The translations under genes were made by a program, and so were the position numbers. Shown one piece after another: positions 9,341-18,378 of a stretch of 64,000 bases of DNA. Source of the DNA: Candidatus Latescibacterota bacterium (GTDB lineage: Bacteria; Latescibacterota; UBA2968); the NCBI GenBank assembly GCA_022823725.1, contig JAJEHL010000004.1, forward strand, positions 16,622-80,621, written 5' to 3'. The notes under the pieces are model-generated. The model searched no databases and was not told the origin of the DNA. It saw only the letters and a list, made by a program, of their open reading frames with translations. Within the stretch, counting starts at the first letter, position 1, and each line of letters opens with the position of its first letter.

Positions 9341-9835
9341 TCACACAAAATCGGAGGAAAGCGCTCCCAAAAATCCAACTCGCTTTTCGGGATCCCGGTA
9401 TTGAATCAGTTCGTAGTGCCCAATCATAAATCCTTGTGCTTCCCAGAATTTCAAGGCTTCTGGATTGTCCCGTCGGACATTTAAATCGATCCGATCAACT
9501 CCCAGGCTATCGGTAATTTCTATGGCTGATTTTACCAGGAACGTCCCAATGCCTCTCCTGCGCCTGGCGGGAACAACGTAGAAGTCGTTTATCTCTGCTC
9601 TGGTGTCAGAGATGGCGAATGAAATAAATCCCACTGGGGATCCTTCGCTTAGCCCCCAAAATACCCTTGTTTCAGTGCTGGAAAGGGGAAATCGATCTGC
9701 GAAATACGAATCCCGACTATCAGGTGTACATACCGTATCTGCATGTGGCATAATCTCCAGCCAGTAAGCTTCGACGAGTGGACGAAATCGGTTCTGGTCG
9801 GCTGGAATTACCCGTTCAAAATTAATGCGTTCCAT
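9341..9835 (-). CDS. GNAT family N-acetyltransferase
   Basis: FYVVPARRRRGIGTFLVKSAIEITDSLGVDRIDLNVRRDNPEALKFWEAQGF. Confidence 0.85.
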   Translation of the reverse strand: MERINFERVIPADQNRFRPLVEAYWLEIMPHADTVCTPDSRDSYFADRFPLSSTETRVFWGLSEGSPVGFISFAISDTRAEINDFYVVPARRRRGIGTFLVKSAIEITDSLGVDRIDLNVRRDNPEALKFWEAQGFMIGHYELIQYRDPEKRVGFLGALSSDFV

Positions 9836-9895
9836 AATAAATCAGACTCGTTCTATGCCATTTTATGTGTTAGCCGTTAGCGTTTTTGCAATTCA

Positions 9896-10606
9896 TCAGG
9901 GTTTCCGACCAAAGCCGATGAAGACATTGTCCCAGGATTCCCCCAGCTCGGAAACTCTGAGTATCCAGGAGTCGTGAAATCCAGATTCCACGAAGAGATC
10001 CTGAACTTCCGATTCGTCAAAGTAGTGCCAGAAGACAGGATCTTTTCCACCTTCCTTCAAGATCACGTCTCCGTCATCCAGCCCCTGCTGGTTGATTCGC
10101 TCATATCTGGAATCGGCTTCCAACAGTTTTAGCGTTCTGGTCCGATCGTGGACAGTGAGGGATGCAAGGCCCCCAGCGACGAGTATGCGAAACGCTTCCT
10201 GGAGAAGGGCCTGGCGAGCTTCTTTTGTGGGAACGTTCGCGAGAATTTGGCTCCAGAAAATGACGATGTCGTAAGTCCTGTCCGGCTCTGAGATATTGGT
10301 ACCGTTTGTCAGCTCAAATTCCACCTGGCTGTGTCTTTGGTTGGCGATGCTCCTGGCTGCCGTGATCAGATTTTCAGATATGTCAATTCCTTTGACTTTG
10401 TATCCGAGCGCCTCAAGAGCGAACGCCTCGCGTCCCGCTCCGCATCCGACAACCAGGACTTTATCCGAGAGAGGGAAGAATTGGTCGATAGCAGCCTTCT
10501 CATACTTGCGAAGGCCCTCAGCAACTCTCTGAGTGTACTGTTCGACAGCATCGGCTGTAGAGTAACTCGCGAGAACTCCCCGTCGTAGTTCCTTAGCCTC
10601 GACCAC
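9896..10606 (-). CDS. class I SAM-dependent methyltransferase
   Basis: KVLVVGCGAGREAFALEALGYKVKGIDIS; GTG start. Confidence 0.85.
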   Translation of the reverse strand: MVEAKELRRGVLASYSTADAVEQYTQRVAEGLRKYEKAAIDQFFPLSDKVLVVGCGAGREAFALEALGYKVKGIDISENLITAARSIANQRHSQVEFELTNGTNISEPDRTYDIVIFWSQILANVPTKEARQALLQEAFRILVAGGLASLTVHDRTRTLKLLEADSRYERINQQGLDDGDVILKEGGKDPVFWHYFDESEVQDLFVESGFHDSWILRVSELGESWDNVFIGFGRKP

Positions 10607-10641
10607 GTTGAATAGCCTCCTCGGTTTTTTGGGTACGTTAT

Positions 10642-10725
10642 GGCTAACCTTCTCGCCGTGCCCGAACCGCGCAGGGGTTGGGCGAATGGCCGAATGGCGC
10701 GTAGCGCAATACCGTGCTATTAGAT
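10642..10725 (-). repeat. attC-like site D
   Basis: TAACcTTCTcGCCGTGCCCGAACCGC is nearly identical to the corresponding part of site A; GGCTAAC at one end, ATTAGAT (near GTTAGAT) at the other; 3' of the 10736-11569 gene. Confidence 0.5.
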
Positions 10726-10735
10726 GAAGTGGGAT

Positions 10736-11569
10736 CTATCGCTTTCTGGATATCACGAATAAGACATCGTCGCTGGCAAAGTCGTTCGTTCCGACTATAT
10801 CGCTTTGTGTTGAACTTATGTCGAAGCCATTCGTCGCCAATAGGCTCTCGATCTCGCTTTCGGTGAAATAGTGGTCCCACGTGATGAACTCCTTTGGATC
10901 TTGCCTGTCCTCCAGTACTAATGTTCGCATTCCCCAAGCTCTCTGGTTCGGAAAGTGTTTGCTCTCGTCCAATAAGAAGTGCGAAGAGCGCGCCCAAAAT
11001 CCATTACCGGAAACGTAGTTCCAGTCTCGTGATTCGCATTTGCTGTCGCTCAAGCGTGGCCCAAATATGTCGAAGAGAAACAATCCGTCCTTTACGAGAT
11101 GTTCATGAACGCGACTCAGAAACGTCATTTGTTCACGCGGCAAGAGAGCACCGAAGTCGCAATAGATGCAGATAGCCGCGTCATACATGCCTTCAATAGG
11201 ATCAGAGAGATAGTCTCCACATTCATAGTGGATCTGATGATCGCTCTCTCGGGCACTCTTCTTGGCGTACTCAATAGAAACCGGATTAATGTCCATGCCG
11301 GTTACGCTGAACCCTTTGGCTGCCAGCCTGGTTGCGTATAAGCCTGGGCCACACCCCAGATCCAGGATGCGTTTCGCTCCTTTACATTGCTCTGCCACCC
11401 AGTCAATCGTTTTGTTGATGATATGAGGCTTTCGACTGGCCCCATCTGAATCTGGATCCAGGTGAGCAGAGAGCATCGCTTTAGATACATGCGGATCCGT
11501 CCAGATATTCGCGTTCCCCCGGCGGCTATATACAAGCGTGTTCGGAAACAGGGGTTCTTCTTTGCGCAT
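10736..11569 (-). CDS. class I SAM-dependent methyltransferase
   Basis: RILDLGCGPGLYATRLAAKGFSVTGMDINPVSIEYAK. Confidence 0.85.
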   Translation of the reverse strand: MRKEEPLFPNTLVYSRRGNANIWTDPHVSKAMLSAHLDPDSDGASRKPHIINKTIDWVAEQCKGAKRILDLGCGPGLYATRLAAKGFSVTGMDINPVSIEYAKKSARESDHQIHYECGDYLSDPIEGMYDAAICIYCDFGALLPREQMTFLSRVHEHLVKDGLFLFDIFGPRLSDSKCESRDWNYVSGNGFWARSSHFLLDESKHFPNQRAWGMRTLVLEDRQDPKEFITWDHYFTESEIESLLATNGFDISSTQSDIVGTNDFASDDVLFVISRKR

Positions 11570-11593
11570 TTCATCTCCCGGAGGTTTTGCTCT

Positions 11594-13729
11594 TCAATGC
11601 CTCGCTGGTTGGGCCTTCAAGGCTGCATTGAATTCGCCAAAATCTGGAAAACTGGCTTCAAAGAGATACGCGAGCTTTGTAAACACAGCCCGCCCACCTG
11701 GCAGTCTATCGACAAACACAAAGTAGAAGTGGCTTTCTGGGGTGAACTCGTAGTCGAAGATTGCGTTGAAATTGTAGCTGATCTCATCTTGCAACCGTTC
11801 CTCTACGCGTTCAAAAAAAATGCGCCAACCGATCTTTTGGGTCAATTGATAGTTACTGCGGAGTCGGAAAATTAGCGTATTTCGATGCGTACGCCAAAAG
11901 AAATTATCCAGGTCGAGATCAGCGGTCAGCTTGCCAAAGAGGTTGACACCCGCAGAGAAGCTGGTAAATCGGTTGAATTCATCTCGACGGGTGCCGTAAC
12001 GATTTGAAACCTCCAGGTGCCACCACGGAGCCTGATAATCAATCTCTAAGCCGATAAATCTGGTATCGAAAAGTTGACCGACTTCGCGGAGTCTGCCAAA
12101 CCCGCCAAAGGTGAAGAAATCAAATCGGCCTATATCAATATCAAAACGGAACTCACTCCGTCGTTCCCGTAGCAATTTTTGTGCATTGGTTTGATAAAAA
12201 TGGCGCATATTTGCCCCCAATGACTGCACGAGATTTGCCTCTGGAAACTCATGTCTGTACCTCGCGCGAGCGCGCCCCCGACGGAATGCCTCTTCTTCGA
12301 GTCCCATCTCATTTGGACGAAAACCGTCCTGAATCTCTTCAAGCGCAATTTCGGTCAGCCAACCTTCATGAAGCCATTCCATCGCGGTGTGATACGCCCA
12401 ATGTTTTTCGCCATCGATGAAATTGACAGCATACTGCGACGTTACAGTCCAGTCTCGATGAAGTCCAAATCGCCCATTGAGCGATAGGAGTGCCACATCT
12501 CGATCTGTCTGGTGTTTATGGATTCCCATTGCGCCGATGACAGTGCGCTCGCCAATGTCGTAATTAACCCGCCCGGCCAAAAGATTTGCCTGCTTTTTTT
12601 TGTCTTCATCATACCGATCGATCATTTTGCCGTACGTGTTTATGACTGCGAAATTAGAACCGCCAATTTTACCTGCTGTTTTTACACCAAAATCGATTTC
12701 TTGAACGCGACGGGTATAGAATAAATTGAGTGGCAGCCTGAACAGCTCAGCGCCTTCCCGGAAGAATGGACGGCGTTCTGGGAGAGACAACTCCCGGTCA
12801 CTTGATATGTTAATTTGCGTCGGGTCACTTTCCAATTGTGAAAAATCGGGATTGAAAGTCACATTCGAGGTGAGGTGCGTCGAGATCGGGAGAATCAGGT
12901 CTAAACCACCATCGTGGTCATTGGAACGATTTTCTATTGCACGATAGGTCCCGTAGGGGAGAATACCGATCTTCTGATCTGTTTTGATCTTTTCGAAATT
13001 CAATCCGGTCAAATCGCCAAACTCAGATATGCGCCCGAAAAAAGCGGTGCGTGCCCACGAATAGGATTGACCATTTATCGGATGTGCCCGCCAAAAGTTG
13101 ATTCCCCACGTCGTATTGTGCCGATTAAAACGGAGCACGCGAAACGGAATCGCAAATTCTGCGGTCCAGTAATTTCGGTGTTTTTTTATTTTTGATTCCC
13201 ATTTTGCATCCCAACTCATATCGAAGACACTCTCATTACTGACCCGCTCGTCCATCTGTGTGCCGAGTGTATTGATTCCAACAACGTAGCAGTTGCGACG
13301 GTCGCGATAGGTATCAAGCATTACTTCGATACAGTCATTCTGCCAAATGGCGGAATCCCGGCGAATTTTCGTTTCACGCAAACTCTTCATGTCCGGCTCA
13401 TCGCAATGCACGCCGATATAGAGCATGTGCTCATCGTACAAAATCCTGACTTCCGTGTTCAATTGCGCCGGATGGATGCTTCCTTCCTTTGCGCGAAAGA
13501 AATTGGTCGCAATTTGGGCGCGTTGCCAGACGCTGTCTGTAAGTTCGCCATCAATAATGGGAGGATTGTCCACCCAGGTAGCACTGATGGTGCGCGTCGA
13601 ACTTTGCGTTTCTGCGAAAAGCGGTAGTGCCAGCAGCACAATTGGCACCCAAATTATTGCGCATGACCACCGCACCTGTTTGGCTTTCTCCACCGTCTTT
13701 GCCTCCCATCTCTGGATATCACAAGTCAC
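11594..13729 (-). CDS. secreted/outer-membrane DUF5916-type protein with N-terminal CBM9-like domain
   Basis: Signal segment; ATWVDNPPIIDGELTDSVWQRAQIATNFFRAKEG; DECIEVMLDTYRDRRNCYVVGINTLGTQ-type region; ELSLPERRPFFREGAELFRLPLNLFYTRR. Confidence 0.7.
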   Translation of the reverse strand: MTCDIQRWEAKTVEKAKQVRWSCAIIWVPIVLLALPLFAETQSSTRTISATWVDNPPIIDGELTDSVWQRAQIATNFFRAKEGSIHPAQLNTEVRILYDEHMLYIGVHCDEPDMKSLRETKIRRDSAIWQNDCIEVMLDTYRDRRNCYVVGINTLGTQMDERVSNESVFDMSWDAKWESKIKKHRNYWTAEFAIPFRVLRFNRHNTTWGINFWRAHPINGQSYSWARTAFFGRISEFGDLTGLNFEKIKTDQKIGILPYGTYRAIENRSNDHDGGLDLILPISTHLTSNVTFNPDFSQLESDPTQINISSDRELSLPERRPFFREGAELFRLPLNLFYTRRVQEIDFGVKTAGKIGGSNFAVINTYGKMIDRYDEDKKKQANLLAGRVNYDIGERTVIGAMGIHKHQTDRDVALLSLNGRFGLHRDWTVTSQYAVNFIDGEKHWAYHTAMEWLHEGWLTEIALEEIQDGFRPNEMGLEEEAFRRGRARARYRHEFPEANLVQSLGANMRHFYQTNAQKLLRERRSEFRFDIDIGRFDFFTFGGFGRLREVGQLFDTRFIGLEIDYQAPWWHLEVSNRYGTRRDEFNRFTSFSAGVNLFGKLTADLDLDNFFWRTHRNTLIFRLRSNYQLTQKIGWRIFFERVEERLQDEISYNFNAIFDYEFTPESHFYFVFVDRLPGGRAVFTKLAYLFEASFPDFGEFNAALKAQPARH

Positions 13730-13879
13730 AAGGGTATCGTTCTCTTAGAAAGATAAGTTTCATGTGATTAGACAAATAGGATAGGGGACAGGTTTTCCGA
13801 CTGAGCTACTTGGGGGAAAGTTAGCAATTGAGGTATTGCTTTTGTGCGATTTGGCAGGGTGGGGTTTGGGCGCTGTTTT

Positions 13880-13935
13880 GCATAACGGCAAGATTGCTCG
13901 CGAAGCGAGTTGCCAGAGGCGTAGCCGCATCATCG
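13880..13935 (-). repeat. attC-like site E
   Basis: TAACGGCAAgattGCTCGCgaaGCGAGtTGCC hairpin followed by GGCGTAGCC, as in site A; 3' of no gene end directly but between 13986 (3' end of CHAT-like gene) and 13729. Confidence 0.35.
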
Positions 13936-13985
13936 CCGCATCGGCAACCGTGCTCACGAAGAGACGCCTCACAGATCGGGCTTTT

Positions 13986-14603
13986 TCAAAAGGTCTCCTG
14001 GACTAAACGAAATTCCTCGTCCAGGCGATTTCGTCCATCAGCATCGAAATACATATACAGTCGGCTCTGATTATCGTAGGCGGCAGCCGATTGCCATGCC
14101 TCAAAGGGCTCCATCTTTTTGCGGATAATGGAATGAAAGAAATGTGCGATAAAAAGAGGATGTTCGATGGCAAGCGGATTCGGATCGGTGCCGATGTAGG
14201 CCCGCGCACCGCCAGAAAGGAAAGCCTGTGCCATCTCATCTGAACCACAGTCGCAAGTCGTATTTATGATTACCGTGCCGGGCAATTTAACGTGGTTGGA
14301 TATGCTCGAAGCCGGCATATCTTCACCAACCAGGCTGGAGGTGTCGATCGTGTCTATGTAGTCGCCAAAATGAATACCGTGATCACCGCCATGACCTGAT
14401 ACAATGAGATACGGCGGGGCTGTCTGTTCTTGCGCAATAACCCGTAGGAAATCCGCCGGGCAGCCAATGTTGTGATAGTGCGTTACGGCCCGAAGACCCT
14501 CGAGCAAATGACGCAATCGCTGAGCATCATCTGGATTGTGAACGCACGCAATCGCGACGGGCGTCTTTGGTCCGAAAAACTGTGTATCTATTGGGTTCCA
14601 CAT
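13986..14603 (-). CDS. CHAT/caspase-like fold protein
   Basis: YLIVSGHGGDHGIHFGDY (catalytic-His-like SGHG) and VIINTTCDCGSDEMAQAFLSGGARAYIGTDP (Cys-like position plus ARAYIG typical of clan CD folds). Confidence 0.5.
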   Translation of the reverse strand: MWNPIDTQFFGPKTPVAIACVHNPDDAQRLRHLLEGLRAVTHYHNIGCPADFLRVIAQEQTAPPYLIVSGHGGDHGIHFGDYIDTIDTSSLVGEDMPASSISNHVKLPGTVIINTTCDCGSDEMAQAFLSGGARAYIGTDPNPLAIEHPLFIAHFFHSIIRKKMEPFEAWQSAAAYDNQSRLYMYFDADGRNRLDEEFRLVQETF

Positions 14604-14797
14604 GGCTGTACATTGTATTTAACCGACCATAATGTCCGGTCCATTCACTTCAGACGTCACACATCACCAGTTCATAATAATATAGCTGCGAATCGTGATC
14701 ACTGCAAGGTAGTTTCCTCAACCAGGATCGGGAAGATATGAATTGGCGTCTGCGATCAAAACTCCGTGACCTGAGATATTTTTTCTCTCTCTGCTCA

Positions 14798-14974
14798 TCA
14801 GGGCTTCTGACCAAAGCCGATGAAGACATTGTCCCAGGATTCCCCCAACTCGGAGACTCTGAGTATCCGGGAATCGTGAAATCCAGCTTCCACGAAAAGA
14901 TCCTGAACTTCCGAAGCATCGGTTGTAGAGTAACTCGCGAGAACTCTCCGTCGTAGTTCCTTAGCCTCGACCAT
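14798..14974 (-). pseudogene. 58-aa internally deleted copy of the 9896-10606 methyltransferase
   Basis: Manual translation MVEAKELRRRVLASYSTTDASEVQDLFVEAGFHDSRILRVSELGESWDNVFIGFGQKP*; first ~20 and last ~38 aa match the full-length gene, middle missing, frame kept. Confidence 0.85.
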
Positions 14975-14986
14975 GCGTACTCCTTA

Positions 14987-16300
14987 TCAGGCATCAAAAT
15001 AACTGAGTCGATCGCCTTCTGCTTCCCAGAGTTCTTCAAACATTTTTCGGATGTCGGGTAAAGATACGACAGATGCAGTAAGTGGGTCCAATGCACAAGC
15101 ATGGAATGCCGCTTCTTTATCTTTTTCCATTGCAGCTTTGACGGAGAGTTCTTGTACGGCGATGTTGGTCATGTTTAATGCGGCGCACTGAGGCGGGAGT
15201 TCACCAACGTAACAGGGATGAATGCCTTCTCTATCGACCATACAGGGTACTTCAACACAGCATTCGTCGGGAAGATTGGTGATAGATCCGTTGTTCATGA
15301 CGTTGCCGTTGAAGACAAATGGGACACCTGTGATTTTTGCTTCTATGATTGAAGAAGCGTATTCGTGGGATGCTTGCAGTTTTGGGACTTCGGCTTCGGT
15401 ATCGTCGTCTGTGATGCCTGTGTCTTTCATCCAGGAACGTTTGCGGCTTTCGGGCAATTCCATATAGACGGGATCGCGTTCTGGCAGGTTGTAGATGTCC
15501 CGCAATTCCTGAGTGCGCTGGAAGTAGGGGAGGTACTCTGAATTGTGTCGGGTGCTTTCGGTGACAAAATAGCCAAATTGCTTCATCATCTCGACCCGCA
15601 CCAGGTCGTCTTTGAAACTGGGATGGGTGTCAACGGCTTTGAAGATGCGAGGGTACAGGTCTTCGCCGTCTTTGTTGAATTTTAGAATCCAGGCCTGGTG
15701 GTTAATCCCTGCAACGAGGTAACTCACATCTTCGTAAGGAACGTCAATGCCATTTGCCAGTTTTTTTGTTGTGCCCTGTACGCTGTGGCAGAGGCCGACG
15801 TTTTGGATGGATGAACCGATAGAATGCATCCAGGTGAGCATGGCCATGGGGTTGGTATAATTTAACATGAGTGCATCGGGGCAGTGTTTTTCCATGCTTT
15901 TGCAAAATGATAGGTGCTCGTGTGCGGTGCGAAGATAACGGAACACACCGCCCACGCCTACTGTGTCTGCGACAGTTTGGTTAATGCCGTACTTTTTGGG
16001 GATGTTGATTTCAGATGCGTAAGGTTCGCCCCAGTAGGCTGCGCCTCCAATGGATACGGCAGTGACGACAAAATCTGCGCCGGGCAATAATTCTTCGCGA
16101 TCCGTGCTGGCGATGCATTTGCCAGGGAGTCCATGGCCAGCGATGGCGCGGTTCACGTAATCGTGTACCTGAGTCAATCGCTCTTCGTTGATATCACAGA
16201 GTGCGATTGTGGAATCGTTTAATAATTCACGAGATAAAATATCGATGGACAGTCGGCTTCCGAACCCACTGCCAGCACCGATGATTACAATTTTTGCCAT
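14987..16300 (-). CDS. glycoside hydrolase family 4 (alpha-galactosidase/glucosidase, NAD-dependent)
   Basis: KIVIIGAGSGFGSRLSIDIL; NYTNPMAMLTWMHS; VGLCHSVQGT; NHQAW. Confidence 0.85.
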   Translation of the reverse strand: MAKIVIIGAGSGFGSRLSIDILSRELLNDSTIALCDINEERLTQVHDYVNRAIAGHGLPGKCIASTDREELLPGADFVVTAVSIGGAAYWGEPYASEINIPKKYGINQTVADTVGVGGVFRYLRTAHEHLSFCKSMEKHCPDALMLNYTNPMAMLTWMHSIGSSIQNVGLCHSVQGTTKKLANGIDVPYEDVSYLVAGINHQAWILKFNKDGEDLYPRIFKAVDTHPSFKDDLVRVEMMKQFGYFVTESTRHNSEYLPYFQRTQELRDIYNLPERDPVYMELPESRKRSWMKDTGITDDDTEAEVPKLQASHEYASSIIEAKITGVPFVFNGNVMNNGSITNLPDECCVEVPCMVDREGIHPCYVGELPPQCAALNMTNIAVQELSVKAAMEKDKEAAFHACALDPLTASVVSLPDIRKMFEELWEAEGDRLSYFDA

Positions 16301-16330
16301 TAAAATCTCCAGTATTAAAAGGTGATGAAC

Positions 16331-16678
16331 TCAGCGAGTGAGGAATTGGGAAAACACCGGCGCCCGGAACACATCCTCGAATTCACCGCGGTCCTTCGCC
16401 CGCTGATACTCCCATTCGTAGGGCGATTCCCTAAGCCTGCTGGGCCCGTTCCTTACATCGTGCCCGATGTTGCTTTGCCTGGGGTAATGGCTGTAGATCA
16501 TGAGCTCGAGTATCCGGTCCGCTTCATGTTGCATGCGAGCGACTTCCTCGGCGTTGAATGCCTGTGGGAGCACCAGGTAACCGTTCTCGCGGAAGTGCTC
16601 GAGGTCTTCGCCTGTGAGTTCTGTTTTCACCGCCATTCCCTCCTCCTGTGGTTGGTTTTTACCTGTCTCATGCTTCAT
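16331..16678 (-). pseudogene. truncated phytanoyl-CoA dioxygenase-like protein (N-terminal part only)
   Basis: FRENGYLVLPQAFNAEEVARMQHEADRIL is a PhyH N-terminus; ORF ends after ~100 aa, before the Fe-binding core. Confidence 0.65.
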
Positions 16679-16703
16679 TCTCGCTCTCCTTCCAAAGCAT
16701 CTT

Positions 16704-18128
16704 TTATCTCTGCAAACATGACGGATCTACTTCCACAGAATTTGCTGTGTGTTTGTCCAGTTGGTCAGACAATTGGTGGACAACATCTGCATATTCTGGA
16801 TCTCGTGCCATATTTGTGAATTCTTCTGGATCAACGTACACATCTGCGAGGAAGATGTCTTCATCTTCAGGTTTCGGTTTTTCGCCATCAAGCAATACAT
16901 TTTTATCAAGGCGATACTGGCTCGTGCGTATGCAGCTTCGCCGCGGCCAACCGCGATCACCATACCAATCGCCACGGCCACCATTGGGTGCCATCTTGCT
17001 GAATGGCTGGCCATATCCGATTGTAGAGTAGATACAGTCGGGTGGTGGATCAGTGAAAAGATCGCGGCCTTTGAATTGCGAAGGTGTCTCGATGTTGGCA
17101 AAAGAAAAGAGTGTTCGCGCAATGTCCAGACTGTCGCAGATGTCATCCCGCACTTGCTCTGCAGGTATGGTGCCTGGCCAGGAGATTAGAAGTGGTACGC
17201 GATGCACTGTGGGCGTGTAAGTCAGTTTTTCGAAGGCGCCTGTCTCGCCAAGTGGATTGCCGTGGTCCGCACCAAATACGATGAGGGTTTGTTCCTGGCG
17301 ACCAGTTTTCTCAAGAAACTCTAAGACCCGTCCGACTTGCGTGTCAATCCAGGCGACCTGTGCGTAGTAGTGAAGGCGTCCCGCACGGAGTTCTTCGAGA
17401 TCCATTCTGGCCACACCAAAAACTTCGGCAACGCGTTTTTCAAATGCAGAGAGGGTGTCAGGCAGCGGATCGGGCAGGCCGGGGTCTTGATCGTCGAGAA
17501 GCGTTACATATTGTGCTGGAGGTAATACCGGTGTGTGGGGCTGAAGAAGGGAAATGCGCACGAGATAAGGGGAGGTTGCTGTTTGGAGCCAGTGTAAGGC
17601 ATTTTCAACGACTGAGTCGGGAGGATAGGGTTCACCGTCTGGAAAAATACCGCCGTTCATGCCGCCGTAGGGCGAGCGGATCATCTGCACAGCGTCTTCG
17701 CCAAGATGTTCCCAGATTTTCATTTCACCACCCGTTCCGTCGTGGTATTGGAAGATTTCATGCTCTGGATTGGCACCTGGACGTATTTCGGGAGCAACAT
17801 GGATCTTTCCAAAATTGGCAGTTGAATAGCCGTTCTGTGAAAATACGTTAGGGAAAGTTTGCAGGATACGGGGCAACCGGAAATTTGGCCATGCACCTTC
17901 ATTGTTGTACACGCCTGTGTCTTCGGGATATAGACCCGTTAGCGTGCAATATCTGGAGGCAACACAAACAGGCGCATTGCAAAAGTTATTTGTGAATCGC
18001 ACACCGCTGCTCGCCAAACGGTCGAGATTTGGCGTGTGCAACTGCAATCTGGGATGCCCATAACAGTCCAGCGCATCGGTGCGCAGTTCGTCACAGTAAA
18101 TCCAGATAATATCAGGTTTTTCAGGCAT
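16704..18128 (-). CDS. sulfatase
   Basis: PDIIWIYCDELRTDALDCYG...TPNLDRLASSGVRFTNNFCNAPVCVASRYCTLTGLYP (CxAxR FGly motif). Confidence 0.9.
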   Translation of the reverse strand: MPEKPDIIWIYCDELRTDALDCYGHPRLQLHTPNLDRLASSGVRFTNNFCNAPVCVASRYCTLTGLYPEDTGVYNNEGAWPNFRLPRILQTFPNVFSQNGYSTANFGKIHVAPEIRPGANPEHEIFQYHDGTGGEMKIWEHLGEDAVQMIRSPYGGMNGGIFPDGEPYPPDSVVENALHWLQTATSPYLVRISLLQPHTPVLPPAQYVTLLDDQDPGLPDPLPDTLSAFEKRVAEVFGVARMDLEELRAGRLHYYAQVAWIDTQVGRVLEFLEKTGRQEQTLIVFGADHGNPLGETGAFEKLTYTPTVHRVPLLISWPGTIPAEQVRDDICDSLDIARTLFSFANIETPSQFKGRDLFTDPPPDCIYSTIGYGQPFSKMAPNGGRGDWYGDRGWPRRSCIRTSQYRLDKNVLLDGEKPKPEDEDIFLADVYVDPEEFTNMARDPEYADVVHQLSDQLDKHTANSVEVDPSCLQR

Positions 18129-18148
18129 AAAAAGTTCGGCCTTTGTTT

Positions 18149-18343
18149 TTAGATGTCTTTTTTGGGGACAACTGCGCCGTGTAGCACGAGTAGATCGTGT
18201 AAATCAGAAAGTGGAACGTCGCGGGGTGTTGTTTCCAAACGCACAGATACTGCTGCTGCGGCACCCGCTTGTATGGCAGCAATCGTGCCCGCTGTGCCGC
18301 CGCCAACTACGAGCACATCTACATCGTCTTTTATCTCCTCCAT
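18149..18343 (-). pseudogene. remnant of FAD-dependent oxidoreductase, N-terminus fused to C-terminus
   Basis: MEEIKDDVDVLVVGGGTAGTIAAIQAG (dinucleotide-binding motif) runs straight into AAAVSVRLETTPRDVPLSDLHDLLVLHGAVVPKKDI* (C-terminal tail-like). Confidence 0.65.
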
Positions 18344-18378
18344 AGTTTCTGCTTTCTTTTAAAAAACGGACCTTTCGC

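Noticed and set aside
13775-13815. tRNA-like string CCGACTGAGCTACTTGGG (reverse complement resembles a tRNA D-arm)
   Set aside because: No anticodon arm, T-arm or acceptor pairing can be built around it; at most a tRNA fragment.
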